From the NCBI GenBank assembly GCA_029252405.1, contig JAQXBM010000041.1, positions 48,514 through 112,513 on the forward strand: 64,000 bases of DNA, read 5' to 3'. The notes below the pieces were generated by a model, which worked only from the letters and a program-made list of their open reading frames with translations, did no database searches and was not told the DNA's origin. The number at the start of each line of letters is the position of its first letter. Position 1 is the stretch's first letter. This DNA is from Crocinitomicaceae bacterium. Lineage in GTDB: Bacteria; Bacteroidota; Bacteroidia; Flavobacteriales_D; Crocinitomicaceae. The position numbers and the translations under genes are program-made. This document shows, in pieces, positions 51,753-60,926 of this stretch.

Positions 51753-52310
51753 CTATTTTCGAATAATTTTCACTTCTCCTCCCAAACCAATTTTGATAAT
51801 CTGAGACGCTTTTGTACGTTTTTCTTTCAATCGATCTTCCACAATTGTATCGACACCTTCCTTTATTTCCGAATGAATATCGGAAAAATCTGTCGGAGAA
51901 GCTTCACCTGACAAATTCGCTGAAGTACTGACCAATGGCTTTCGCATAGATCGAATCAATTTAATGCATACAGGATCAGTTGTAATTCGAAACCCAACCG
52001 AACCATCGTCGGCCACAACGGAAGGCGCCAAACCTTTTGCATCTGGGTAGATGATCGTAAGTGGTTTTGTAGCGAAATCTGCTAAATCGTAGCACACCTC
52101 AGGAAAATCTGGGATGTATTTCTGAATCATTGGGAATCCATCAGCAAGAAGAACGAAGCTTTTGTTATCCGCTCGACCTTTCAATCCAGCAATGCGTTTG
52201 CATGCTTCGTTATCAGTTGCGTCACAGCCAATTCCCCAAATCGTATCTGTAGGATAAAGAATGATCCCACCCGTTTTCAATGTCTCAAAATGCTTCGTTA
52301 AATCAATCAT
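51753..52310 (-). CDS. tsaC: L-threonylcarbamoyladenylate synthase (TsaC/YrdC domain)
   Basis: A 185-residue YrdC-type protein: YPTDTIWGIGCDATD at the front, SFVLLADGFPM, KPLTIIYP, and STSANLSGEASPTDF near the end. It makes the threonylcarbamoyl-AMP used for t6A37 on ANN-decoding tRNAs. It is the short form without the Sua5 C-terminal domain. Starts at MIDLTKHFETLK. Confidence 0.92.
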   Translation of the reverse strand: MIDLTKHFETLKTGGIILYPTDTIWGIGCDATDNEACKRIAGLKGRADNKSFVLLADGFPMIQKYIPDFPEVCYDLADFATKPLTIIYPDAKGLAPSVVADDGSVGFRITTDPVCIKLIRSMRKPLVSTSANLSGEASPTDFSDIHSEIKEGVDTIVEDRLKEKRTKASQIIKIGLGGEVKIIRK

Positions 52311-52330
52311 ATTTTAGTATTTCAAACCGA

Positions 52331-52352
52331 TGACTAAGCGGAGTCGAAGTCG
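52331..52352. repeat. REP-like fragment (TGACTAAGCGGAGTCGAAGTCG)
   Basis: Matches the AGCGGAGTCGAAGTC part of the 4492-4540 hairpin. It lies between tsaC and trmD, with no partner arm close by. Confidence 0.65.
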
Positions 52353-52380
52353 GAGGTTTGTTCCAAATAGTGCAATCCTT

Positions 52381-53058
52381 TTAATCCTTCAATAAATCAG
52401 GTCTTCTCAACTGAGTTCTCTCCAACGATTTCTCGTAACGCCATTTTTCAATTTTCCCTGAATCGCCCGAAAGCAAAATTTCAGGCACCTTCATTCCATT
52501 AAACTCAGCAGGACGTGAATAAACTGGAGGCGCAAGCAAATCATCCTGGAAACTATCCGTTAAGGCTGAAGTTTCATTGTTCAAAACACCTGGAATCAGG
52601 CGAACAATACTGTCGACAACAACCGCTGCTCCTAGTTCACCACCAGATAAAACATACGATCCGATGGAAATTTCTCTCGTGATGTAATGCTGACGAATGC
52701 GCTCATCGACTCCTTTGTAGTGTCCGCAAAGAATCATAATATTTCCTTTCAAGCTGAGTTCGTTGCAAACCGATTGTTCCAATAACTCACCATCAGGCGT
52801 CATGTAAATGATTTCATCGTAATCGCGTTCAGCCTTTAGTTTATCAATGAGAATCGAAATCGGCTCTATCAACATCACCATTCCTGCACCACCACCGTAT
52901 TGGTAGTCATCAACATTTTTCTGCTTCGACGTTGAGTAATCGCGGATGTTGTGCACATGCAATTCCAAATGTCTCTTTTCCTGCGCTCGTTTCATAATCG
53001 AATCCGAAAACGGTCCCAGAAGCAAGTCTGGCAAGATGGTCAAAATATCAATTCTCAT
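52381..53058 (-). CDS. trmD: tRNA (guanine(37)-N1)-methyltransferase TrmD
   Basis: A 225-residue SPOUT methyltransferase: [40 protein letters not shown] and [14 protein letters not shown], the knot motif, and a C-terminal [17 protein letters not shown]. It methylates G37 of tRNAs to prevent frameshifting. The gene is not in the rpsP operon here. TAATTTTG on the minus strand at 53070-53063 lies 5 bases from the ATG. Confidence 0.95.
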   Translation of the reverse strand: MRIDILTILPDLLLGPFSDSIMKRAQEKRHLELHVHNIRDYSTSKQKNVDDYQYGGGAGMVMLIEPISILIDKLKAERDYDEIIYMTPDGELLEQSVCNELSLKGNIMILCGHYKGVDERIRQHYITREISIGSYVLSGGELGAAVVVDSIVRLIPGVLNNETSALTDSFQDDLLAPPVYSRPAEFNGMKVPEILLSGDSGKIEKWRYEKSLERTQLRRPDLLKD

Positions 53059-53062
53059 AGGG

Positions 53063-53070
53063 CAAAATTA
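53063..53070 (-). promoter_or_regulatory. -7 element of trmD
   Basis: TAATTTTG, 4 bases before the ATG, so the transcript is probably leaderless. A perfect AAATTAGCTAATTT palindrome overlaps it at 53066-53079. Confidence 0.6.
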
Positions 53071-53099
53071 GCTAATTTAGACGTTCAAATATCAAGTAC

Positions 53100-54821
53100 A
53101 TGAGATTACACACGCTTTTCCTTATCCTTTGCTCAAGTCTGAGTTTTTTGTCAAATGCGCAGCTAGATGGAAACACAACGCCAACCTATCTAGAATTGAT
53201 TGAAATATATAGCCAACTGGCAGCGGATCACGATGAAATCGAGTTGTACTCAATGGGAGAATCTGATTATGGTTTGCCTATTTATGTGTGTGTCTTAAAT
53301 GGAGCTCAAGATTCAACGAAGACATTCGAAAAGGCACGCAATTCAACAACTTTGATGATTAACAACGGTATTCATCCGGGTGAACCTGATGGGATTAATG
53401 CGTGTTTGATTTGGATTGAAGATTGGATCAAAGCAGGAAAGAATACGAAAGATATGCCAGTGATTGGAATCATTCCATCGTACAATGCTGGGGGGATGAT
53501 CAACCGAAGTTCTTCAAGCAGAGCAAATCAAGAAGGGCCCGATGAGTATGGATTCCGTGGCAACGCCCAAAATTTAGATTTGAACCGCGATTTTATTAAA
53601 ATGGACTCGAAAAACATGTTTGCATTTGCGAAGATTTTCCATGCGCTCGATCCTGATGCTTTCATCGATACACACGTTTCCAACGGAGCAGATTATCAAT
53701 ACACCTTGACATACATCGCCTCAGTGAAGGAACGAATGGCTCCAACCATGGCCGAGATCACGCATAATGAGTTTGTTCCATACATGACCGGTAATTTGGC
53801 GCGCCAAGATATTGATATGATTTCATATGTCAATCTTGCAGAAGATGTGCCTGAAAAAGGAATGAGTATTTTCAACGACCTTCCACGCTATTCCATGGGA
53901 TACGCCGCGCTTTTTAATACGATGAGTTTCACCATTGAAACGCACATGCTGAAAGCGTTTAATGATCGAACTCAAGCGACTTTATCATTTTTGAAATGCA
54001 CAATTGTTTGGATGAGTGAAAACTCAGATGATCTTGAAAGGGCAAGGGGAGATGCGTTTGAATACGACCAGAATCTTGCGAAGTTTCCATTCAATTATCA
54101 GCTAACAGAACAGAAGGATTCAATTTTATTCAAAGGGTTTGAGCACACTTTTCCAATCAGCGAAGTGACTGGATTGAAGCGCTTGAAATATCACCGAGAT
54201 CAGCCTTTTGAAAAGTACATTCCGTTCTATCAGACCTACGCTCCTAAAAACGATTTGGAGATTCCAGATTACTACGTAATTGGGCGTCAGTGTACGGATG
54301 TCATTGAGCGCTTAAAGGCAAATGGAGTTGAATTCGAAAACGGACCGTTTGACGCTTCGAAGTACCGTGATGTTGAATTCGAGCAATACAAAATGAAGAG
54401 TTTCAAAAGTTCAACACGACCTTACGAAGGTCACTTTTTGCATTCTAAAATGGAGATTGACGCAGTTGATCCAGTAAAAGTGATGATCAAAAATGGAGAT
54501 CTCTTGGTTCCAACAAATCAACGAAACCGAAGATTCATTGTCTCTGTTCTTGAACCCGAAATGCCGGACAGCTACTTCGCTTGGAACTTTTTCGATTCAT
54601 ACGTTCAACAAAAGGAATACTTCTCCAGTTATGTGTTTGAAGACAAGGCTGTGGAATTATTGGCCGCTGATCCTGAATTGAAAAAATCCTTTGAAGCCAA
54701 AAAAGCCGCGGACAAGGATTTCCGTGAAAACGCATACGCTCAGTTGTATTTCATTTATCAGCATTCAGAGTTTTATGAGCCAACACACAACTTATTGCCG
54801 CTTTTTAGGATTGTAAGGTAA
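53100..54821 (+). CDS. M14-family zinc carboxypeptidase, secreted
   Basis: A 573-residue protein with a signal peptide ending at LSNAQ. The M14 zinc site is His92 and Glu95 (IHPGEPDG) with His192 (DTHVSNG); Arg163 (LNRDF) and Glu280 (FTIETHML) complete the catalytic set. The C-terminal 270 residues form a second domain of unclear role. No T9SS domain, so periplasmic location is likely. M14 enzymes remove C-terminal amino acids or act on peptidoglycan. Confidence 0.87.
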   Translation: MRLHTLFLILCSSLSFLSNAQLDGNTTPTYLELIEIYSQLAADHDEIELYSMGESDYGLPIYVCVLNGAQDSTKTFEKARNSTTLMINNGIHPGEPDGINACLIWIEDWIKAGKNTKDMPVIGIIPSYNAGGMINRSSSSRANQEGPDEYGFRGNAQNLDLNRDFIKMDSKNMFAFAKIFHALDPDAFIDTHVSNGADYQYTLTYIASVKERMAPTMAEITHNEFVPYMTGNLARQDIDMISYVNLAEDVPEKGMSIFNDLPRYSMGYAALFNTMSFTIETHMLKAFNDRTQATLSFLKCTIVWMSENSDDLERARGDAFEYDQNLAKFPFNYQLTEQKDSILFKGFEHTFPISEVTGLKRLKYHRDQPFEKYIPFYQTYAPKNDLEIPDYYVIGRQCTDVIERLKANGVEFENGPFDASKYRDVEFEQYKMKSFKSSTRPYEGHFLHSKMEIDAVDPVKVMIKNGDLLVPTNQRNRRFIVSVLEPEMPDSYFAWNFFDSYVQQKEYFSSYVFEDKAVELLAADPELKKSFEAKKAADKDFRENAYAQLYFIYQHSEFYEPTHNLLPLFRIVR

Positions 54822-54868
54822 AGTCCTTTTTGGGGAATTTTGGTTTAGATTCCCGGATGCTAAATCTT

Positions 54869-54876
54869 TATATTTG
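54869..54876 (+). promoter_or_regulatory. -7 element for the PNGase F-like gene
   Basis: TATATTTG, 17 bases before ATG 54893. It overlaps the longer reading frame, supporting the downstream start. Confidence 0.6.
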
Positions 54877-54892
54877 CATCAAACTAATACTT

Positions 54893-57800
54893 ATGAGAGC
54901 CAAATTACTCGTCCTCTTCATGGTTGTTTCGACGTCCATGACTTTCGCACAAGATACTACGTGGGTGCAAACCTTCACATTTGATTCAATATCTACTCGT
55001 CGCGGAGACTTCACATTTCCTCAAGAGTTGAACGACAAACGATTCGAGAAAGTCTTGATGTACTACAAGTTGAAATGTAGTCCATTAACTCCTTGGGATC
55101 AATTTGATTGTGGTGAATGGGATTACTTGGCTTATACGCGAATTTTCGACCACACAGGAGATTACGATTCTGTTCAGGTGGATAGCGTTCATTTCTTGAA
55201 TAACTATCAGTCTACACTGGTATACAATTATGCTGATTTTGTCGGAGATAAAATAGATACCTACGTACGTCCAGAGCAAATGAGAGTTGGAGCGACTGGA
55301 GGAACAGCACAATTGTTCTCTTCGGCCGCATCATCAAATTTGCCTTTCGACTTATCGAACAATGGAGGTCGTGTTCAAGTATTGGTGACAGCTGCTGAAT
55401 TGGTCAACGCGGGAATTATCCCTGGCAATATTCAATCCCTGAGCTTGTTTGTGCCGACTGGTGGAGTTACTGCTGGTGGTGATTTGGATTACCCTTCAAT
55501 CTCACTTAAAGCAACAGCGGATAGCGTTATTTCATCCTTCCACACGACAGGATTTACAGAGGTTTACAATTTGACCCATGGAAGTTTAGGAACGGCTCCT
55601 GCTTTTGCTGACGGTGAAAATGAATTATTGTTCTATCAACCGTTTGCTTGGAACGGAACAGATAATATTGTGATTGAATTTCAGTTTGAGCGATCAGTTC
55701 CAGCCGTGAATTCCTTAACCTTCGAAAATGAAGCCACTGCTGGAAACATGGGGGTGAATTATGCTGGTCGAAACGGAGTATTGAATTTCTCAGGATCGGA
55801 ACATGCGCTGTTTGAAATGTCGGACATTGAAATTGGAAATGACGTAACAATCGCTTTTTGGGCGAAAGGAATGGGGAACAGTGGAGTAAACACTTCTATT
55901 TTGGAAGGATACGATACGCTGAACCAACGTGTAATCAACATACATTTCCCTTGGAACAACAACAGAATATATTGGGATGTCGGTGAAGGAAACAACTACG
56001 ACCGAATTGACAAAGCCGCTACTGGAGGCGAAATCGATAACGAATGGCACCATTGGGCATTTGTAAAAAATCAAGGTACTGGAGAATTAAAGATCTTTAA
56101 AGATGGTGCATTATGGCACAGCGGAACAGGATTTACGCGAGCTGTTGGAAAACTTCACCGTTTAGTGATTGGTGCAAACAGAGCTTTAGGAAACAATTGG
56201 ACAGGAAAGATTGATGAATTCCAATTATTTGATGTTCCTGTGGATGATGCAACTATCGCAGCTTGGTACAATCAACGCACGACTGTAGCTCATCCAAACT
56301 GGGCAGACCTTCAGGTTTACTACAATTTCGATGAGAACGAATGGGCGACCGATCTATCAAACAACGATTATTTGTTAATGCCATCTACAACAGGTTTATT
56401 CGACTTTTCAGAATATCCTCAAGTCGGATTTGAAACAGGAATTGATCGACCACAAGTAGCGTTTGGTCAGGGAACAATCACTGGAACGGCCACAGATGTT
56501 GAGGCTGATTGGCTGGAAGTAAAAGAACCAGAAGTTGTCTTCGAGTTTGCAACGGTGAACAACCACTTCGAAATTATTGATGCGTTTTTGGCTCAGCCGG
56601 ATGCCTCAGAAGATGTTTACGATGCGACAAATGCAGTTATTTCTTCTGTTCCATTTTCAGGACCAGAGACCTATTCGAATAGCACAATTACTTATTATCA
56701 GGCGCCTTATGAGATCGTTCACGATGTGGAGATTGGACGTTTCATTACGCCTTACGGAATTCAGTTCGATCTTGGAACAAACGGTTTCGAATGGATTTAC
56801 GATGTAACGGATTACCAAATGTATTTGAAAGATGTTGTTGATCTTGCTGCGCACAACACGCAAGAATTAATTGACCTTCGCTTCGCTTTCATTGAGGGAG
56901 TTCCTCCAAGAGATGTTCACTCACGTCAACCAATTTGGAACGAGTGGAGAAGCTACTCATACTCAAACTTGGACGATGATGTTAACTTGATTTCGACTTC
57001 TATTGATTTGGCTGATTCATCGAGTATGTTCAAAATCAAAACCCGATTTACGGGACACGGACATAACGGAAATGCAAGCTGCTGCGAGTGGGATTCGAAA
57101 GATCATATGATCAAAGTAGACGGTGTTGAGCGCTTTAACTGGGAAATCTGGGAAGAAACGGCATGTGGAGACAATCCGAATATCAGTCAAGGTGGAACAT
57201 GGCCGTATGCCCGCGAAGGATGGTGTCCAGGAGATTTGGTGAAAGAATACGATCACGATTTAACACCTTGGGTAACGCCAGGAACGACAGTTACATTGGA
57301 TTACGATATTGAGGATGTTCCTTCAAACGATCAAGGGCAAGGCGCAGGAAATTACGTTGCTGCGTTGGACTTGATTTCATATTCGGCGCCGAACTTCCAG
57401 CATGATGCTGCGATTATTGACATTCTCAACCCAAACAAATGGGAGTACTACGGTAAGTGGAATCCTAGTTGTCAGAATCCACGCGTGATTTTACAGAATA
57501 CTGGAGAACAAGATTTAACTTCCTGTACGATCAAAATTTGGATCAGCTACGGAAATTTTGTTGAGTACGATTGGACGGGAAGCTTAGGGTTCTTGGATAA
57601 AGAAGTCGTTGAAATTCCAGTTACCGCTCCTGATTTCTGGAGTGATTACCACGGATTGCAGACATTCACAGCGCAAGTATGGAATATCGAAGGTGATCCT
57701 TCGTTGGATGAATATCCAAACAACGATGTAAAAACAGCTCCATTCGAAGCACCTGAAAGTATCAACGGACCGTTCTACGTGCGTTTCCAAACGAACAACA

Positions 57801-58369
57801 AAGCATTCGAAAATCAGTGGAGATTGGAAGATGCAGCAGGAAATATGATTTTTGAGCGCACAAGCTTGGACAATTCTACACTGTATCAGGATACTTTCGA
57901 TTTAGCGCCTGGATGCTACAGCATTATCATTGAAGATTCTGATAACGATGGAATTGGATTCTGGTACTCGAATCAAGTGGAAGGAGAAACAACAGGTACT
58001 TTCAGACTTCGTTTAGTGGGGGGTACTTGGATTGAATTCTTCCCAGCTGACTTTGGAAATTACCATCGATACAATTTCTCGGTAGGTTTTACCGTTAATA
58101 CAGAAGAACAGGAATTGGATCACGAGATTGTGATTTTCCCGAATCCGAATCGTGGAGCGTTTGACATCGAGTTGAGTGGATACGTCGGAAATGAAGCGGA
58201 GCTTCAAATTTATGATTTGATGGGACGTGAAATTCTTCGAGAAAAAATGAATGCACAATCTAACTTTGCAAGTTCTAAAGTTGAATTATTGGATGCTCCA
58301 GCAGGACATTACGTTTGTAAAATCGTAACAGCCACCGGAGTCTATACGGAAGAATTTGTGATTCAATAA
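54893..58369 (+). CDS. PNGase F-like N-glycanase with internal LamG-type domain and T9SS sorting domain
   Basis: A 1158-residue protein with a signal peptide ending at TFAQ. The beginning matches the PNGase F N-domain: FDCGEWDYLAYTRI, with Asp77 in the place of the catalytic Asp60. Residues 277-496 form a LamG/concanavalin-like insert. Then come GRFITPYG (about 614) and DVTDY, and the C-domain with GHGHNGNASCCEWDSKDH (Glu732, in the place of Glu206) and CGDNP...GWCPG. The last 80 residues are a T9SS sorting domain (FPNPNRG). PNGase F removes N-glycans from glycoproteins. The order is unchanged but the insert splits the enzyme. No close match can be named for the whole. Confidence 0.8.
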   Translation: MRAKLLVLFMVVSTSMTFAQDTTWVQTFTFDSISTRRGDFTFPQELNDKRFEKVLMYYKLKCSPLTPWDQFDCGEWDYLAYTRIFDHTGDYDSVQVDSVHFLNNYQSTLVYNYADFVGDKIDTYVRPEQMRVGATGGTAQLFSSAASSNLPFDLSNNGGRVQVLVTAAELVNAGIIPGNIQSLSLFVPTGGVTAGGDLDYPSISLKATADSVISSFHTTGFTEVYNLTHGSLGTAPAFADGENELLFYQPFAWNGTDNIVIEFQFERSVPAVNSLTFENEATAGNMGVNYAGRNGVLNFSGSEHALFEMSDIEIGNDVTIAFWAKGMGNSGVNTSILEGYDTLNQRVINIHFPWNNNRIYWDVGEGNNYDRIDKAATGGEIDNEWHHWAFVKNQGTGELKIFKDGALWHSGTGFTRAVGKLHRLVIGANRALGNNWTGKIDEFQLFDVPVDDATIAAWYNQRTTVAHPNWADLQVYYNFDENEWATDLSNNDYLLMPSTTGLFDFSEYPQVGFETGIDRPQVAFGQGTITGTATDVEADWLEVKEPEVVFEFATVNNHFEIIDAFLAQPDASEDVYDATNAVISSVPFSGPETYSNSTITYYQAPYEIVHDVEIGRFITPYGIQFDLGTNGFEWIYDVTDYQMYLKDVVDLAAHNTQELIDLRFAFIEGVPPRDVHSRQPIWNEWRSYSYSNLDDDVNLISTSIDLADSSSMFKIKTRFTGHGHNGNASCCEWDSKDHMIKVDGVERFNWEIWEETACGDNPNISQGGTWPYAREGWCPGDLVKEYDHDLTPWVTPGTTVTLDYDIEDVPSNDQGQGAGNYVAALDLISYSAPNFQHDAAIIDILNPNKWEYYGKWNPSCQNPRVILQNTGEQDLTSCTIKIWISYGNFVEYDWTGSLGFLDKEVVEIPVTAPDFWSDYHGLQTFTAQVWNIEGDPSLDEYPNNDVKTAPFEAPESINGPFYVRFQTNNKAFENQWRLEDAAGNMIFERTSLDNSTLYQDTFDLAPGCYSIIIEDSDNDGIGFWYSNQVEGETTGTFRLRLVGGTWIEFFPADFGNYHRYNFSVGFTVNTEEQELDHEIVIFPNPNRGAFDIELSGYVGNEAELQIYDLMGREILREKMNAQSNFASSKVELLDAPAGHYVCKIVTATGVYTEEFVIQ

Positions 58370-58403
58370 AGGTTCTAAATAATAATAATCAATTTCAGAG
58401 AAG

Positions 58404-58433
58404 CGTCTCAACTTAGGTTGGGACGTTTTTTTT
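58404..58433 (+). terminator. Intrinsic terminator of the PNGase F-like gene
   Basis: CGTCTCAAC/GTTGGGACG with one G-T pair and eight or nine T after. It is 34 bases after the stop. Confidence 0.85.
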
Positions 58434-58535
58434 ATTTGGGCGTTTCCCTAATCGGGTCGGGCTATCTCTGCAATCTTTTTTCGTCCCTCAAAAAGGATTT
58501 TCGTTGCTATCCCTAACACTTATCATTGTTTATTT

Positions 58536-58610
58536 CGGGCTTCGGCTCCGCTCAGCCCTCGGAGCGTTCCGCGAAATAATTGATTGAGGGCTGAGGCTCT
58601 CGAAGCCCGG
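58536..58610. repeat. Pair of REP-like arms in inverted orientation
   Basis: CGGGCTTCGGCTCCGCTCAGCCCTC (58536-58560) and GAGGGCTGAGGCTCTCGAAGCCCG (58586-58609) can pair as a long hairpin with a loop of 25 bases. The middle of the second arm, GCTCT, replaces CGGAGC of the first. It lies between the terminator and the lhgO promoter. Confidence 0.85.
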
Positions 58611-58655
58611 CATTAAATCATTTCAATCTTTCAATCCATTAATCTTTTCAATCAT

Positions 58656-58663
58656 TATCTTTG
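58656..58663 (+). promoter_or_regulatory. -7 element of lhgO
   Basis: TATCTTTG, 24 bases before ATG 58687; no TTG at the expected distance. Confidence 0.55.
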
Positions 58664-58686
58664 CACCACGTTTTCAAACACAACTC

Positions 58687-59898
58687 ATGATTTACGACGT
58701 AGCAATAATTGGAGGTGGAATTGTTGGAGCAGCAACTTTGTACAAAATGCAAACGCGCTACCCAGATTTAAAAATCGCATTGATCGAGAAGGAAGAACTC
58801 CTAGCTGATCATCAAACAGGGCACAATTCGGGAGTAATTCACTCAGGGTTGTACTACACGCCAGGCTCGCTTAAAGCGAAGAATTGCATCCAAGGTCGAC
58901 ACGAGCTGGTAGCCTTCGCCAAAGAGCACGGAATCGCGCATGATGTGTGCGGAAAAGTAGTTGTGGCAACGGAACCTGAAGAGATCCCGCGCATGGAGAA
59001 AATTTTCCAAACGGGATTGGAAAACGAAATCGAAGGAATTAGAATGCTGACGGCGGAAGAGGTGAAAGAGATTGAACCTCATTGTGAAAGTATTGGAGGA
59101 ATTCACGTTCCTTGCACAGGAATCATTGATTTCCGCGGAGCTACAGATAAGATGGCTGAATTGGCCCTCAAAACGCAGAAAGAAAGCAAAGTATTCCTTG
59201 GTTACGAAGTAAAGAACATTGAAAAGAAGGAGGATACTTCAATTGTCATCACCTCAAAGAACAAAATTGAAGCGAAGCATTTGATTTTCTGTGCAGGTCT
59301 GCAAGCGGATCGTTTGGCGAAGAAGGATGGCGTTGACTTGAAAGAGAAAGTCGTTGGTTTCCGTGGAGATTACTATGAATTGACAGAACAAGGGAAGCAC
59401 AAAATCAAACACTTGATTTACCCAGTGCCCAATCCAGATTTTCCTTTCTTGGGCGTTCACTTTACCCGAATGACTGATGGAGAAATTGAGTGTGGCCCCA
59501 ATGCCGTATTTACCTTCAAACGCGAAGGATATGGAAAAACAGATTTCTCATGGAGTGATACATGGGATGCGTTGACATACAAAGGAACGTGGAAATTGTT
59601 CTTCAAGAATATGAAATTTGGGATCAATGAGTACCGAAGGGCATTTTCAAAGAAGTTATTCTTGAAGACTTTACAGCGAATGGTTCCAAGTTTAACAATG
59701 GACGACTTGAAACCAGGTCGATCTGGAGTTCGAGCATTGTTATTGCGCCAAGACGGAGACACACGCGACGATTTCAGAATTGAATACCACGACAACTCCA
59801 TTCACGTGTTAAACGCACCGTCACCCGCCGCTACGGCATCTTTGGCGATTGGAGGATACGTGACAGATATCGCTGAAGAGCGATTTGGATTGAAGTAG
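58687..59898 (+). CDS. lhgO: L-2-hydroxyglutarate oxidase
   Basis: A 403-residue FAD enzyme. The Rossmann motif GGGIVG (9-14), the HNSGVIHSGLYYTPGSLKA segment and the C-terminal RPGRSGVRALLL-like GRSGVRALL are those of LhgO. It oxidises L-2-hydroxyglutarate, a metabolic by-product, back to 2-oxoglutarate and passes electrons to the quinone pool. Whether it is membrane-associated here is not visible from the sequence. The next gene follows by 13 bases. Confidence 0.93.
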   Translation: MIYDVAIIGGGIVGAATLYKMQTRYPDLKIALIEKEELLADHQTGHNSGVIHSGLYYTPGSLKAKNCIQGRHELVAFAKEHGIAHDVCGKVVVATEPEEIPRMEKIFQTGLENEIEGIRMLTAEEVKEIEPHCESIGGIHVPCTGIIDFRGATDKMAELALKTQKESKVFLGYEVKNIEKKEDTSIVITSKNKIEAKHLIFCAGLQADRLAKKDGVDLKEKVVGFRGDYYELTEQGKHKIKHLIYPVPNPDFPFLGVHFTRMTDGEIECGPNAVFTFKREGYGKTDFSWSDTWDALTYKGTWKLFFKNMKFGINEYRRAFSKKLFLKTLQRMVPSLTMDDLKPGRSGVRALLLRQDGDTRDDFRIEYHDNSIHVLNAPSPAATASLAIGGYVTDIAEERFGLK

Positions 59899-59911
59899 AT
59901 CAGCAGAACGC

Positions 59912-60382
59912 ATGAACAGAGCACTTTTAATCACCCTTATTTCAGTTGGAGTCGTCTTTTTGGCTGGGATCATTGCCTTATCGTATATTGGAGCGAAAGG
60001 TCCTGAAACATTTATTTATAAGAACAACGAAGTACCAACTAGCTTCAGAAAGCAGATGTTGGACATGGATCTCATTTCGAAGGAAGAAAAGATCATCTAC
60101 TTCTATTCTGACGCGTTGATGGATATCACGGACGGTTTGTACGTGCTCACAGATCAGCACTTGATCCTTTACAGCAAGCAATGGGAAGAGCCAGAAACAA
60201 TCATCGGTTTTTCAGAAATTAGTTCACTTAACATAGATTATGACGACTCATTTTTGATCGATAGTTACGTGGTGGTTGAGACAGATTATGGAATGATGGT
60301 TGAGTTTCCGCTGTCGAGTGAAAAAGGAAGGGACAAAGAGTTTTACACCTTACTTCAAAAATATGTCGAGGACGCCCATTAG
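59912..60382 (+). CDS. Membrane-anchored hypothetical protein (156 residues)
   Basis: An N-terminal helix (about 5-27) anchors a soluble domain of 125 residues with alternating strands (IIYFYSDALMDITDGLYVLTDQHLILY). No family is recognised, though the beta-sandwich-like layout resembles PH-like envelope domains. It probably shares a transcript with lhgO. It is convergent with the small secreted protein gene. Confidence 0.65.
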   Translation: MNRALLITLISVGVVFLAGIIALSYIGAKGPETFIYKNNEVPTSFRKQMLDMDLISKEEKIIYFYSDALMDITDGLYVLTDQHLILYSKQWEEPETIIGFSEISSLNIDYDDSFLIDSYVVVETDYGMMVEFPLSSEKGRDKEFYTLLQKYVEDAH

Positions 60383-60404
60383 TCGAGTCTCGCGAATGCA
60401 ATTT

Positions 60405-60926
60405 TCAGTCTGAATTATCCAACATCAGGCCTGTCAGATCAATTTCATCGTACCCAATTGATTCAATGATTTGATACTTTTTCATAAGATCAACCAGATA
60501 AGAACCCAGAGTATTCGAGACATTATTTCGAAAAGATTCTCCGTTAGACAAATTGTTGATGTCTACATTACCTGATAAAGCTGAAATTTCCAAATTGTTG
60601 ATGACTTCTCCAGAATGGTAGAATTCAATTTCAACATCGTGGTGGGAAAGATTAGCTCTTGTTCCGTCATAAGAATCAGGATCTTTTAGTTGAGACAACA
60701 ATTCATGTCCATCCTCTTTTGTCAATTGTACGTGGATCAGCTCTTTACTTGGTGGAACTTCACTGTACTCAATGTCCCGTGACGAGTAATCTTTAAAGTA
60801 TATATCCCAAACGGAAACGATCACGCTGTCGAAGTCAAATTCGAGTGTTTCATGCTTCAAGGTATCGACTTGTCCGAAGCAAATAGGGGAGAACCCCAAT
60901 ATGAGAATAAATGCTATCCATTTCAT
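60405..60926 (-). CDS. Small secreted hypothetical protein (173 residues)
   Basis: A signal peptide ends at CFGQ (about residue 19). The mature domain is acidic with two parts: one with EVPPSKELIHVQLTKEDGHELLSQL, one with NNLEISALSGNVDINNLSNG. No family recognised. It overlaps the next gene by 4 bases and is the second gene of that operon. Confidence 0.65.
   Translation of the reverse strand: MKWIAFILILGFSPICFGQVDTLKHETLEFDFDSVIVSVWDIYFKDYSSRDIEYSEVPPSKELIHVQLTKEDGHELLSQLKDPDSYDGTRANLSHHDVEIEFYHSGEVINNLEISALSGNVDINNLSNGESFRNNVSNTLGSYLVDLMKKYQIIESIGYDEIDLTGLMLDNSD

Noticed and set aside
53066..53079. AAATTAGCTAATTT as a regulator operator at trmD
   Set aside because: It is built mostly from the A+T-rich -7 element itself and no regulator is nearby; chance cannot be excluded.
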